This document shows positions 18,585-26,654 of a stretch of DNA of 64,000 nt, one piece after another (within the stretch, counting starts at the first letter, position 1; every line of letters starts with the position of its first letter). Below the pieces are notes generated by a model. It did not search any database. It saw only the letters and a list, made by a program, of their open reading frames with translations, and was not told the DNA's origin. Both the position numbers and the translations under genes were made by a program. The stretch spans positions 62,001 through 126,000 of the forward strand of contig CALZID010000003.1 of the NCBI GenBank assembly GCA_945787805.1, given 5' to 3'. Source of the DNA: an uncultured Clostridia bacterium. Lineage in GTDB: Bacteria; Bacillota; Clostridia; Oscillospirales; Acutalibacteraceae.

Positions 18585-19507
18585 TTTGTCCATTTATTGA
18601 TTGCATCTTCAACAAGTTTAACAACCTTGTCAACGATTATCTCATCACCGTCTTGAAGATTTAACAGCGGCTCTCTGACACCGCCAAGGTCGAGTCCCGC
18701 TCTCTTTTTAAGGGCGGCCTTTGCTGTTGCATACATATTTCCCTTTGTACTGCACATTGTGTAGATAATCTCATTTATATCGTCTTGCAATGCTCCCGCA
18801 TCTTTAACATCGCCGTCTTTAATCATTTGGTTTAGCTTCACAAAAAGCTCGGGCATAACACCGTAAGTGCCGCCGATACCGCCTTGGGCGCCAATCATAC
18901 GGCCGCCGACGAATTGCTCGTCAGGACCGTTGAAAATAATAACCTCTCTGTTATTAAGTTTTGCCTGACGGCAGAACATTTGAATATCTTGAATTGGCAT
19001 TGATGAATTCTTTACACCGATAACCCGTGGATTTTTAAGCATTTCATCAAAAAGGCTTAGCGTGAGCGCAACACCCGCAAGCTGCGGAATGTTATAAATA
19101 ATATAATCCGTATTAGGTGCAGCAGCCGAAATATCATTCCAATATTTTGCAATAGCACTTTCGGGTAATCTGAAATATATGGGTGGAATTGTAGCAATAG
19201 CGTCAACACCTAAGGCTTCGGCATGACGGGCAAGCTCGCAACTGTCCTTTGTGTTGTTACAAGCCACATGAGCGATGATTGTAATTCTGCCCTTGTTTGC
19301 TTCCATAACTGCTTCAAGCGTCTTTTTGCGGTCTTCAACACTTAAATAAATACATTCACCCGATGAACCGCCCACATAAAGACCGTCAACACCTTTTGCA
19401 ATGAGAAATTCAACTAACGCCTTTGTACCGTCAACAGAAATCTCACCGTTTTTATCATAACAAGCATAAAAAGCGGGAATAACACCCTTGTATTTTTCAA
19501 GACTCAT
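18581..19507 (-). CDS. nanA: N-acetylneuraminate lyase (DHDPS/NAL superfamily)
   Basis: 308 residues, TIM-barrel aldolase. It cleaves sialic acid to N-acetylmannosamine and pyruvate. Visible features are the carboxylate-binding GGSSGE loop, the Tyr of YIIYNIPQ and the Schiff-base Lys of RVIGVKNSSMP. These match sialic acid lyases better than dihydrodipicolinate synthase, although only a search would settle substrate. The adjacent upstream epimerase (5-base gap) strongly supports sialic acid catabolism. Confidence 0.85.
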   Translation of the reverse strand: MSLEKYKGVIPAFYACYDKNGEISVDGTKALVEFLIAKGVDGLYVGGSSGECIYLSVEDRKKTLEAVMEANKGRITIIAHVACNNTKDSCELARHAEALGVDAIATIPPIYFRLPESAIAKYWNDISAAAPNTDYIIYNIPQLAGVALTLSLFDEMLKNPRVIGVKNSSMPIQDIQMFCRQAKLNNREVIIFNGPDEQFVGGRMIGAQGGIGGTYGVMPELFVKLNQMIKDGDVKDAGALQDDINEIIYTMCSTKGNMYATAKAALKKRAGLDLGGVREPLLNLQDGDEIIVDKVVKLVEDAINKWTK

Positions 19508-19512
19508 TTTTA

Positions 19513-20709
19513 TTAACCTCTTTCTTCAATTTCCTTTATTATTTGGTCAAGCATAATAAGACATCTCGGCACATGGAAAGGTCCTTTAAATGTTGACCCG
19601 ATACAGGCGGGGAGAGTGGGCAATCCGTCTCTGCGAAGATAACCGTACCATTCACCGCAGGGAGCAACGGAGAAATGCTCTTTTGTATAATCAAAAATTT
19701 TATTGAAAATATCAAGATACTTTTTATCATTTGTATCTCTGTAAATCATCAATGAGGCAATAAGCGCTTCATTGTGGGGCCACCAAAGCTTCATATCGTG
19801 CTCATAAGCCTCAGGGGGATTTCCGAGACAGTCGAAGAAATACAGAATTCCGCCGAATTCTTTGTCCCAACCCTTGTTATAAGCCATATCAAAAATCTCA
19901 ATTGCCTTTTTATGTAATTCTTTGTCACCGATTTGATTTGCCCTTTCCATAAGGAACCAACTACATTCAATATCGTGACCGGGATTTACAACTCTGCCTT
20001 CTGTAATATTAAGACGGGGAGTACCGTCAAGCGAAACCGATTCAAGAGTGCAACCTAAATCTTTCTTAACATGGTATTTTAGAATATCTTCAACACATTC
20101 GTCTGCTCTCTTGTTATAAAGCTCGGCATTTTCAGGGTCAACACGAAGAAGTACCGATGTTACATTTAAAAGAATCATAGGAATACCAAGGGCACGGCCT
20201 GTGCGTGTTGCAGGTTCGGTCTTCGCACCGAGTCCCGTAGGGTCCGCCATTCCGTGATTAAGCTTCCAATACATATCATAGGCACGGCGAGCTCTGTCTA
20301 AATGCTCTTTTTCACCTGTAATACCGTAATATTCCGCATTTGCAATACAATAAAATGCTTCAGAATAGCAATATCTTCTCTGACGAAGCGGCTTTCCGTC
20401 TTCGGTAACCGTGAAATAGAGTCTTCCGCCGGCATTTTTGTTAATGCAATAGTTTTCGAGAAAGTCAAGACAGCTCTTTGAAGCTGCCAGCCATTCTTCT
20501 TTTACACCGTAAATACGGCAAAGATAAGCGAAAATCCAACCGCATCTGCCTTGCATCCAAACACTTTTATCAGTAGAAAAAACTTTTCCGTCTTTGTCAA
20601 GACAAGTGTAAACACCGCCGTTCACTTTATCCATACCGTTTAAAAGCCAAAAGTCAGCAACGCTGTCGAGCTCTTTTAAAACCCATTGCCTTTGTTCTTT
20701 AAGATTCAT
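19513..20709 (-). CDS. N-acylglucosamine 2-epimerase (AGE/RnBP family)
   Basis: 398 residues, alpha/alpha-barrel epimerase. It interconverts N-acetylmannosamine and N-acetylglucosamine, the step after NanA. Conserved regions are GRCGWIFAYLCR, NPGHDIECSWFLMERA and KLWWPHNEALIASL, the latter two carrying the family His residues. The frame is open 36 codons farther, but the ATG at 20709 follows a GAGGTGG site and gives standard length. It forms a two-gene unit with nanA; no transporter or kinase is next to it. Confidence 0.9.
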   Translation of the reverse strand: MNLKEQRQWVLKELDSVADFWLLNGMDKVNGGVYTCLDKDGKVFSTDKSVWMQGRCGWIFAYLCRIYGVKEEWLAASKSCLDFLENYCINKNAGGRLYFTVTEDGKPLRQRRYCYSEAFYCIANAEYYGITGEKEHLDRARRAYDMYWKLNHGMADPTGLGAKTEPATRTGRALGIPMILLNVTSVLLRVDPENAELYNKRADECVEDILKYHVKKDLGCTLESVSLDGTPRLNITEGRVVNPGHDIECSWFLMERANQIGDKELHKKAIEIFDMAYNKGWDKEFGGILYFFDCLGNPPEAYEHDMKLWWPHNEALIASLMIYRDTNDKKYLDIFNKIFDYTKEHFSVAPCGEWYGYLRRDGLPTLPACIGSTFKGPFHVPRCLIMLDQIIKEIEERG

Positions 20710-20845
20710 TGTTTCCACCTCATAAAAATCAAAAGAATATATAAAAATTTTAGCACAAAGCAAGATACTTTGTAAAGAAAATAAACAGTGAAAATTCCTT
20801 AGAATAATAATTTTCAAAAAAGTAAAAAATATTTGTAAAAATATG

Positions 20846-20874
20846 TTGACAAAATAAAAGTCTTATATTATAAT
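20846..20874 (+). promoter_or_regulatory. Consensus sigma-A promoter of the tRNA-Met/tRNA-Glu unit
   Basis: TTGACA (20846-20851), a 17-base spacer and TATAAT (20869-20874), 30 bases before tRNA-Met. Both hexamers are perfect. Confidence 0.92.
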
Positions 20875-20903
20875 AATCAAGCCGTCTTAATGACGGCAAC
20901 TAT

Positions 20904-20980
20904 GGCGGCATAGCTTAGTTGGCTAGAGCGTCCGGTTCATACCCGGAAGGTCACAGGTTCAAGTCCCGTTGCCGCTACCA
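20904..20980 (+). tRNA. tRNA-Met (CAT), elongator type
   Basis: A 77-base cloverleaf with acceptor GGCGGCA/TGCCGCT, anticodon stem TCCGG/CCGGA enclosing loop TTCATAC (anticodon CAT), T-loop TTCAAGT and encoded CCA. A paired first base and overall similarity to Bacillus elongator tRNA-Met argue against initiator. A lysidine-modified tRNA-Ile2 cannot be ruled out by eye. Confidence 0.93.
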
Positions 20981-21008
20981 AATCGCGGCAAGCAGTTGCC
21001 GCGCATAC

Positions 21009-21083
21009 GGCCCGGTGGTCAAGCGGTTAAGACACCGCCCTTTCACGGCGGTAACACGAGTTCGATTCTCGTCCGGGTCACCA
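21009..21083 (+). tRNA. tRNA-Glu (TTC)
   Basis: A 75-base cloverleaf with acceptor GGCCCGG/CCGGGTC, anticodon stem CCGCC/GGCGG around CTTTCAC (anticodon TTC), T-arm CGAGTTCGATTCTCG and encoded CCA. It lies 28 bases after tRNA-Met in the same transcript. Confidence 0.95.
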
Positions 21084-21090
21084 TAAAAAA

Positions 21091-21125
21091 CGGCAGTCCG
21101 ATAAATTCGGGCTGTTATTTTTTTA
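21091..21125 (+). terminator. Terminator of the tRNA-Met/tRNA-Glu unit
   Basis: CAGTCCGA pairs with TCGGGCTG (one G-U pair) around a TAAAT loop, followed by TTATTTTTTT. Confidence 0.8.
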
Positions 21126-21283
21126 TGTCAAGAGAATCGAACTCGGGAGAGTTTCAGCGCAAAGAAAACGATTCGGTGAATCGTTTTTAGCTGAAAGCGG
21201 TGAGGCGGGTACCGAACGCAGAGCGTTGGGTCGCCGAGCCGGCAGTATGCGAAGCAGACGGTCGATTCTCGTCCGGGTCACCA
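21126..21283. repeat. tRNA-Glu-derived repeat: inverted and direct tRNA-Glu 3' fragments
   Basis: A 22-bp direct copy of the tRNA-Glu 3' end (TCGATTCTCGTCCGGGTCACCA starting at 21262) lies exactly 200 bp after the original (21062). A 14-bp inverted copy of the T-arm (GAGAATCGAACTCG) lies at 21132-21145. Between them is a nested hairpin: TTTCAGC/GCTGAAA enclosing AAAACGATTC/GAATCGTTTT. No gene is seen. It could be the scar of an element that used tRNA-Glu as attachment site, or a tRNA-derived repeat. Confidence 0.7.
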
Positions 21284-21321
21284 AAAAGAAAAGTCGCACG
21301 AAAGTGTGGCTTTTCTTTTTG
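21284..21321 (+). terminator. Terminator-like hairpin
   Basis: AAAAGAAAAGTCGCAC pairs with GTGTGGCTTTTCTTTT around GAAA, then T residues. A near-identical hairpin ends the acetyltransferase gene at 22331-22362. The remaining bases to 21461 contain short repeats of AATGAATAATGA and no gene. Confidence 0.8.
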
Positions 21322-21461
21322 TATTATTCATTCTTCACTTTTCATTATTCATTTACGGTTACGACTTTTCTTAATGAATAATGAAACCGCTTGCGCTGAT
21401 GAATAATGAATAATTGATTTTTATTCTCTTTTGTGATACTCTGTATAAAAGGGTGGTTGTT

Positions 21462-21812
21462 TTGAAAGAAAATGTTTTAATAGACAAGTCTGTTTTATTT
21501 GCAGCAAGAATTGTGAAACTTAACAAGTATTTGGTAAAAGAAAAGAAAGAGTATGTTATATCGAAACAAATTGTACGGAGTGGAACAAGTATCGGCGCAA
21601 ATATAAATGAAGCAAATTACGGTCAAAGCAAAGCCGATTTTATTTCTAAAATGCACATTGCACTTAAAGAAACGGCAGAAACAGAGTATTGGATTAGATT
21701 GCTTGTTATGTCGGAATACATCGACGAGAAAACAGGTGATTCTCTCCTGAAAGACTGCATTGAATTAAAACGAATACTAATTGCTTCTGTAAATACTGCC
21801 AAAGAGAAATAA
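21462..21812 (+). CDS. Four-helix-bundle protein, S23/23S rRNA intervening-sequence family
   Basis: 116 residues, normal length. The conserved core RSGTSIGANINEANYGQSKADFISKMHIALKE (residues about 40-71) defines the family. The function is not established; it is often found near mobile or variable loci and, in some genera, inside 23S rRNA intervening sequences. The best start is TTG at 21462 behind a GGGTGG site, because upstream ATGs in frame lack a ribosome site. It is followed one base later by the acetyltransferase, so they form a pair. Confidence 0.82.
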   Translation: MKENVLIDKSVLFAARIVKLNKYLVKEKKEYVISKQIVRSGTSIGANINEANYGQSKADFISKMHIALKETAETEYWIRLLVMSEYIDEKTGDSLLKDCIELKRILIASVNTAKEK

Positions 21813-21813
21813 T

Positions 21814-22326
21814 ATGAATGAAGTTGTTATAAGAAAAATGAAGGATTTCGACGAGGATTATCGGTTGCTTGTAAAATGGTATCACACTCCACAGGTAAAA
21901 GAATATTTTCACCCGCAAATCAAAAATTTGAAACAAGCAAAGGAAAAGTATCAGCCGAGAATTATCGGGAAAGTTCCTATAATTCCGTATATTGTCGAAA
22001 CAGACGGAAAACCAATCGGTTATGTTCAAACACAACCGATTATTGAAGGTTTTGAAAAATATAATGTTTATGACTATAAAAATCCTTTTATTTTGGATTT
22101 GTTTATCGGAGAAAGTGAGTATCTCGGAAAGGGGTTCGGCACAAAAATATTGAACAAAGCAGTTGACTTGCTTTTTGAACAAGATGCTGATGTAATTGTA
22201 TTGGAAGTTATGTGTAAAAATGAAAAAGCATTATCTTGTTATGAAAAATGTAACGCAAAAGTAATTAAGTCTTTTTATGATGAAGATTATATGAATGAAA
22301 TTTGTATTTTACATATTACCAAGTAA
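21814..22326 (+). CDS. GNAT acetyltransferase, AAC(6')-like
   Basis: 170 residues. The N-terminal pattern MKDFDEDYRLLVKWYHTPQVKEYF and IGYVQTQPI, then FIGESEYLGKGFGTKIL (acetyl-CoA-binding loop) and EVMCKNEKALSCYEKC, match the GNAT_8 group containing aminoglycoside 6'-N-acetyltransferases. Substrate is unknown and drug resistance should not be assumed. The ATG lies one base after the preceding stop. A hairpin terminator follows. Confidence 0.82.
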   Translation: MNEVVIRKMKDFDEDYRLLVKWYHTPQVKEYFHPQIKNLKQAKEKYQPRIIGKVPIIPYIVETDGKPIGYVQTQPIIEGFEKYNVYDYKNPFILDLFIGESEYLGKGFGTKILNKAVDLLFEQDADVIVLEVMCKNEKALSCYEKCNAKVIKSFYDEDYMNEICILHITK

Positions 22327-22330
22327 TGAG

Positions 22331-22362
22331 AAGAAAAGTCACACGAAAGTGTGGCTTTTCTT
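22331..22362 (+). terminator. Terminator of the four-helix/GNAT pair
   Basis: AAGAAAAGTCACAC pairs with GTGTGGCTTTTCTT around GAAA; nearly the same hairpin as at 21284. Confidence 0.8.
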
Positions 22363-22391
22363 GATAAGTTTTAATATTTTTCAAAAAACTG

Positions 22392-22420
22392 TTGACATTT
22401 TGCGTTGCAAATGTTATTAT
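22392..22420 (+). promoter_or_regulatory. Promoter of tRNA-Arg
   Basis: TTGACA (22392-22397), a 17-base spacer and TATTAT (22415-22420), 25 bases before the tRNA. Confidence 0.85.
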
Positions 22421-22445
22421 ATTCGGGCAATTGAAAGTCATATAT

Positions 22446-22522
22446 GCGCCGGTAGCTCAGCTGGATAGAGTGTTTGGCTACGAACCAAAAGGTCGGGGGT
22501 TCGAATCCCTTCCGGCGTGCCA
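22446..22522 (+). tRNA. tRNA-Arg (ACG); probable ICE integration site
   Basis: A 77-base cloverleaf with acceptor GCGCCGG/CCGGCGT, anticodon stem TTTGG/CCAAA around CTACGAA (anticodon ACG), discriminator G and encoded CCA. A phage-type integrase gene begins reading toward it 100 bases downstream. The 3' half of this tRNA is therefore the likely attL core; attR is not in the window. Confidence 0.94.
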
Positions 22523-22527
22523 AGTTA

Positions 22528-22571
22528 AAAGTCTCAAAACCATTGATTTTGCGTGGGTTTGAGGCTTTTTT
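22528..22571. terminator. Bidirectional terminator between tRNA-Arg and the integrase gene
   Basis: AAGTCTCAAAACC pairs with GGGTTTGAGGCTT, followed by a T-run on the plus strand and a shorter one on the minus strand. It ends tRNA-Arg transcription and may also end the integrase transcript. Confidence 0.8.
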
Positions 22572-22621
22572 CTTTTTCTCTTGAATTTTGTTTAATTAGT
22601 GAGAAAACTGCTTTAGACCAC

Positions 22622-23875
22622 TTATGGACCACTTATCGTTTCTGAATTGGTATCTAGATTTTCAATCATTTTATTGCTTTCTGCTTGATTAAAACCTATT
22701 TCAAAGGCACTTTGCATCTTATCTGCTGCAGACTGTTTAAGTTTATCTGTGGCATGAATGTATGTATTCATCGTAAATCCACAGTCTGTATGTCCAAGCA
22801 TATTTGATACCGCTTTAATATCAACACCTTCTTCAAGAGCAATCGTTGCACAGGTGTGTCTTAAATCATGGAATCTTACATCGGGTAATTTGGCTCTTTT
22901 GAGCATTCTTTTAAGTTGTCTTAAAACTCCGTTTTGGTCACGATATGTACCGGTCACAGGAGACGGAAACATTAGTTTAGTTTCTTTTGCTTGTTGCTTT
23001 TTTAATCTGTTCAATATATCTACACAACTCTTGTTTAATGCTATAGTTCTGATTGATGCTTTTGTTTTTGGTGTTTCAGGTCTGATTACACCATCTATTC
23101 TTTGTGCTTGTTTGTTTATTCTCAATGACATTTTCTCAGCATCGAAGTCTTCCCATTCCAATGCAGTTATTTCACCAAGTCGCAAGCCCGTTGTTAATTC
23201 AAGATAATAAAATTCAAAGCAACCGCTATTATGTGCTTCTACGAGCAAACGGTTGCTTTCTTCTTTTGTTAATGTTCTCATTCCTCTTTCTCTACCTTTA
23301 GGAAGATTAAGATTATTGGTAGGATTTTTTATTATAATTTCTTCATCCACTGCTTTCTGTAAAGCCGCATGAAGAACGATTTTTACCGATTTGATTGTTC
23401 TTGAACTTAAACCAACCTCTTTCTGATTGTTTTTAGCTCGTTCTTTATTCACCCTGCCATTCTCATAAATATCCATTATGTATTGTTGGCAAGTCAATGT
23501 AGTTAAATCTTTTAAATGCAGATTACCAATATATGGGTTGATGTAACTTTTTATAATAGCTTCATAACCATCTACTGTTGTAGGTTTGAGATAACCTTTG
23601 CAATAGTTGTTAATCCATATTTCTATCCATTCTTTAACGGTTGGATTTTTACAATTATTATATCTATTTTCCGTAGTTTCATTTGCTTGTTTTTCTGCTT
23701 CTGCTTTTTCATCAAGCAATGCTTTTAGTCTTTCTTCACATTCGTATTTCTTTTTACATACAACTGTCTTATATATGTTCTTTCCGTTTTCGTCTTTTCC
23801 AATGATAATACGGCCTTCCCATCGTCCATCACTTCTTTTTCTTAATGTACCTGAACCCCTTGCTCTTTTAGCCAT
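22622..23875 (-). CDS. int: Tyrosine recombinase integrase of the ICE
   Basis: 417 residues. It integrates and excises the element at the tRNA-Arg site. An AP2-like arm-binding N-terminus (SDGRWEGRIIIGKDENGKN), a SAM-like core-binding domain (about 75-170) and a C-terminal catalytic domain are visible. Catalytic residues are in ELTTGLRLGEITALEW (Arg), FHDLRHTCATIALEEG (His, Arg), and LGHTDCGFTMNTYIHA (His, Tyr). AAGGAG spaced 7 bases from the ATG at 23875 fixes the start; an upstream in-frame ATG lacks a site. Confidence 0.95.
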   Translation of the reverse strand: MAKRARGSGTLRKRSDGRWEGRIIIGKDENGKNIYKTVVCKKKYECEERLKALLDEKAEAEKQANETTENRYNNCKNPTVKEWIEIWINNYCKGYLKPTTVDGYEAIIKSYINPYIGNLHLKDLTTLTCQQYIMDIYENGRVNKERAKNNQKEVGLSSRTIKSVKIVLHAALQKAVDEEIIIKNPTNNLNLPKGRERGMRTLTKEESNRLLVEAHNSGCFEFYYLELTTGLRLGEITALEWEDFDAEKMSLRINKQAQRIDGVIRPETPKTKASIRTIALNKSCVDILNRLKKQQAKETKLMFPSPVTGTYRDQNGVLRQLKRMLKRAKLPDVRFHDLRHTCATIALEEGVDIKAVSNMLGHTDCGFTMNTYIHATDKLKQSAADKMQSAFEIGFNQAESNKMIENLDTNSETISGP

Positions 23876-23937
23876 TTTCTCACTCCTTTGTAACAACAAA
23901 CAGTATCACACTATTTGTTCAAAGTCCATATAAATTT

Positions 23938-24135
23938 TTAATGTTTTGTATGCTTGGTTACCCATTCCTTAAAACCATCGCGTGGAATTACTTTCCGCCG
24001 ACCGCAAATAACTACAGGAAAGGTTTTATCATTATTTGCGAGATTATATACTCCGGCAGTTGAAAGTCCTAATAAATCTGAAATCTCTTTCACCGTTAAA
24101 AACATAGGCATATCCTCATAGTTTGCATATGACAT
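23938..24135 (-). CDS. xis: Excisionase / helix-turn-helix DNA-binding protein
   Basis: 65 residues with an HTH_17/MerR-like winged domain: FLTVKEISDLLGLSTAGVYN then RRKVIPRDGFKEW. Small proteins of this kind just before an integrase gene act as recombination directionality factors. GAGGTG precedes the ATG. It is 62 bases upstream of int on the same strand. Confidence 0.88.
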   Translation of the reverse strand: MSYANYEDMPMFLTVKEISDLLGLSTAGVYNLANNDKTFPVVICGRRKVIPRDGFKEWVTKHTKH

Positions 24136-24614
24136 AATTTCACCTCATTTAATTTATATAATCGGCGGTTGTCTGCACTTTACAGGCAACCGCCTTTTTA
24201 GTATCAATCGTTACTTGTATTTATCCTCGATACCCCCAAGCAAAAGGGAACACATTTTCCAGTCATGCTTTTGACTTCATTGGAATCTCACCACTCCCAG
24301 GTTCTCTGCGAGGCGCTCTCCTTTGTTGCGACGGCTCACGATTGTTCAATCGCTTCAACGCTCGACTTTAGGACTAAACGCAAGTATCATTATTTCTCCT
24401 GCCTGTCATCGCCTTCGATATAGAGGCACTATATCGTCTGAGTCCTGAAGACCGAACAAAAAACTTGTCCAATGTTCGCTCATGTAGCTCGTCAGCATCG
24501 CCAACAGCAGAAGGGAAGTAAAAAATGTGCTGTGTATTCACTTATCAAGGTTCACGAAAAGTATATCCTTTCACTTGTATAGGGTAAGAAGTCGACGTTT
24601 TGGTCGGAATTTTT
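24136..24614 (-). other. GC-richer structured intergenic region upstream of xis, with a possible 11-codon leader peptide
   Basis: Between the sigma-like gene and xis, about 330 bases (24200-24530) are clearly richer in G and C than the neighbouring genes. Hairpins visible on the minus strand include CGATATAG/CTATATCG, CGATTG-AA-CAATCG, and GGCGGTTG/CAACCGCC just before xis. A minute frame (24390-24355, minus) begins MILAFSPKVER after AGGAG spaced 5 bases. I see no larger gene. A regulatory RNA or translation-attenuation leader is possible but not shown. Confidence 0.5.
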
Positions 24615-25034
24615 TTAATATTTTAGATGTTTTTTTATTTTTGTTATTAATTTATGCTTTATATCATGAACTGTACTTTTCGGTATTTGCAAAACTTGTG
24701 CAATTTTTCTTTCGGTTAATTCATCTATAAATGATAACTTAAATATCTCTATTTCTAGTCTTGAACACATCTTCAAATAACAAATGATTTCCTCAAAAAT
24801 TAGTTTGTTTGCTATATATTCACTACAGTCATCACAAATAATAAACTCAGAAAAATTTTCGTAACATCCTATTAATGAACTAAATTGAATTTCATGTAAA
24901 TAGAAACTTTTATCATTGTTCTTTATCGCCCATGATGTTCTTGTATAAATCTCATAAACTTCTTTTGTTACCTCAACTTTTTCAGTTTTTCCAGTCATAG
25001 TGTTATGTACATATAAATAATATTTTTTTGACAT
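24615..25034 (-). CDS. Sigma-70 region 4-like regulator of the ICE
   Basis: 139 residues. The C-terminal third, EIEIFKLSFIDELTERKIAQ followed by VLQIPKSTVHDIKHKLITKI, is a sigma region 4 helix-turn-helix. Similar small sigma-like proteins sit near int/xis in Tn916- and Tn1549-type elements and control transfer genes (family knowledge). No region 2 is visible, so it may be an anti-terminator or activator rather than a true sigma factor. AAAGGAG precedes the ATG at 25034; the longer frame upstream is not supported. Confidence 0.78.
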   Translation of the reverse strand: MSKKYYLYVHNTMTGKTEKVEVTKEVYEIYTRTSWAIKNNDKSFYLHEIQFSSLIGCYENFSEFIICDDCSEYIANKLIFEEIICYLKMCSRLEIEIFKLSFIDELTERKIAQVLQIPKSTVHDIKHKLITKIKKHLKY

Positions 25035-25153
25035 TTTAATAGTCTCCTTTGATTTTTTTATTGGTTGAAATAAAAAATTAGAGACTACGGATATTTCGCG
25101 ATATACGGTAACCAATAAACTATCATTTATTGCCCTTTCTTTCCGAAGGACAA

Positions 25154-25192
25154 TAAAAAATAGAAGCCCAACGAAAATTCGTCAGACTTCTA
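25154..25192 (-). terminator. Terminator after the zinc-ribbon gene
   Basis: TAGAAG and CTTCTA arms (25161-25192) enclose ACGAA/TTCGT. On the minus strand the hairpin is followed by six T residues. Confidence 0.75.
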
Positions 25193-25237
25193 TCTTCATG
25201 AAGCACTGTACATATAATTTAATAGTTTCTATTAAGT

Positions 25238-25420
25238 CTACTGTATGGATATTCCTATTTTGTTTCCACACTTGTAACACTTTAATACAATTTCACTTTT
25301 CATATTCTTTTTATCAAAAAATATTTGTTCCGATATTTTCACATCACACAATCTCCCACCACAAACGGGACAATGCACCTTTTTAACATCGAATTCAACA
25401 ACTCTTGATAAAGTAATCAT
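25238..25420 (-). CDS. Small zinc-ribbon protein
   Basis: 60 residues with two Cys pairs, HCPVCGGRLC and KCYKCGN, about 30 residues apart, forming a treble-clef or rubredoxin-like zinc ribbon similar to phage Com-type proteins. Function unknown. A GGGGAAC site precedes the ATG at 25420. It lies 57 bases after the XRE gene at the end of the agrD-agrB-XRE run and has its own terminator, so it is probably the last gene of that transcript. Confidence 0.65.
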   Translation of the reverse strand: MITLSRVVEFDVKKVHCPVCGGRLCDVKISEQIFFDKKNMKSEIVLKCYKCGNKIGISIQ

Positions 25421-25477
25421 TTTTGTTCCCCAATGGCTAACACTCACGATAAAAAATATATCCCTTAAGGGACATAT

Positions 25478-25861
25478 TTATTTCATCATGTCTTTCAAAA
25501 GTTCATCCCAAAATTCATTTGACTTATTTTGCTTGTCTGCTTCTCTAATGACATTCTTTACATTTGACTGTTCATTTATATAACGAGCAACATCAACTGG
25601 TGAATAGAAACTGTTTTTATCATGTTCAGACTTGCTTTTAGCGGCAAGGTCAAAGAATATAATTTTAGATTCATTATCCAAATTCAGAGCATTTGCTAAC
25701 TCCATCAGAGCCACATCACTAGGTGGAGCTTTACCACCACTCTCTACATTATATAAATAGATGTGCGATAGCCCTGATAACTCAGCTAATCTTCTTAGAG
25801 ATAAATCTTTCTGCAGACGCTTCTCTTTTAAAAAGAGTCCAAAGAAATTTGTGTTATCCAT
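25478..25861 (-). CDS. XRE-family regulator attached to the agr locus
   Basis: 127 residues. The N-terminal helix-turn-helix reads KEKRLQKDLSLRRLAELSGL then SHIYLYNVESGGKAPPSDVA. A charged alpha-helical tail follows, with a possible interaction role. Its ATG overlaps the agrB stop by one base (TAATG), so it is translated with agrB. It could feed back on the agr promoter or control element excision; neither is shown by sequence. Confidence 0.85.
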   Translation of the reverse strand: MDNTNFFGLFLKEKRLQKDLSLRRLAELSGLSHIYLYNVESGGKAPPSDVALMELANALNLDNESKIIFFDLAAKSKSEHDKNSFYSPVDVARYINEQSNVKNVIREADKQNKSNEFWDELLKDMMK

Positions 25862-26442
25862 TATTTTTTGATTAACCTTTTAATCTTTCCTAAAACAAGC
25901 AATATACTTTCTAATATTAAACTCATACAGCAAGGATACATTATAAATTCAAGTTTGAAATACCATCCAATGCTTATCATAAGCACTATCAAAAGCAATA
26001 TTAACCATGATATTTTACGAAAGTATTTATATTCTTCTTTTGTTAGTGGCTTTTCTGGCGTATCAAGCGGACATAAAATAAATATATAAATAGCCGCAAT
26101 CATTGTTGGTATCAATATCGGCATTTGTATGTTATTTGTTTCACATAGCTTGGTGCATAAAAGACAAAGAAAAATTGATATTGTGGTTATTAAAGTGCAT
26201 TTCATTTCACTTGAAGCATGAAAACCACCAGCATATCTTCTAATCAAGCTAAAAGCAATATAAAAAGCCATACTTTCAATTATAATATTAAAAATACTTC
26301 CAAGAATAAGTGTTATAGTCACATATATGACATTAGAAAGAAGAATAAAAAAACCATACTCATAAAGACTACGCTCACTCTCATCAATCTGGTTGTTATT
26401 AATGAGAGTGTTTGTTAGTCTTTTTCCTAACTTATTTAGCAT
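25861..26442 (-). CDS. agrB: AgrB-like peptide-processing membrane protease
   Basis: 193 residues with several hydrophobic segments. It matches accessory gene regulator B, which cleaves AgrD and forms the thiolactone or lactone ring. The catalytic pair is visible in RRYAGGFHASSEMKC: His and Cys are 7 residues apart, as in AgrB His77/Cys84. Its ATG lies inside the last codons of agrD. Located in the cytoplasmic membrane. Confidence 0.92.
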   Translation of the reverse strand: MLNKLGKRLTNTLINNNQIDESERSLYEYGFFILLSNVIYVTITLILGSIFNIIIESMAFYIAFSLIRRYAGGFHASSEMKCTLITTISIFLCLLCTKLCETNNIQMPILIPTMIAAIYIFILCPLDTPEKPLTKEEYKYFRKISWLILLLIVLMISIGWYFKLEFIMYPCCMSLILESILLVLGKIKRLIKK

Positions 26443-26572
26443 TTTTAGAGAATTTTTTCAATTCTGCTGGTGCTTTAGGTTGAAAACAAAGAAAACTAGT
26501 TGTACTATTAGCGTTTATTTTCATTGAATTTTCAACTGCTTTTTTGCAAATCTTTGAAATTGTTTTTTTCAT
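26432..26572 (-). CDS. agrD: AgrD-like cyclic autoinducer precursor peptide
   Basis: 46 codons from ATG at 26572 behind AAAGGAG. The order is an amphipathic basic N-terminal helix (MKKTISKICKKAVENSMK), a core NSTTSFLCFQPKAPAE and a charged tail ending KFSKNAK. The Cys followed by a hydrophobic residue and the QPKxPxEL motif are hallmarks of Clostridial cyclic lactone autoinducers. The ring is expected to use this Cys, giving a short thiolactone near SFLCF; the exact cleavage points cannot be read. The gene overlaps agrB by 11 bases. Confidence 0.92.
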   Translation of the reverse strand: MKKTISKICKKAVENSMKINANSTTSFLCFQPKAPAELKKFSKNAK

Positions 26573-26654
26573 AAACAAACTCTCCTTTCTAAAGTTTTGT
26601 GCTTTTGTTTATATTTAAAATTATCAAATTAATAATTGAACTTCAACATTTAAA

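Noticed and set aside
18378-18593. 71-codon minus-strand frame over the MITE-like element
   Set aside because: It runs through the terminal inverted repeat and the internal hairpin, with no ribosome site and no recognisable protein.
21126-21406. Coding frames after tRNA-Glu
   Set aside because: They read through tRNA fragments and hairpins and have no ribosome site or recognisable product.
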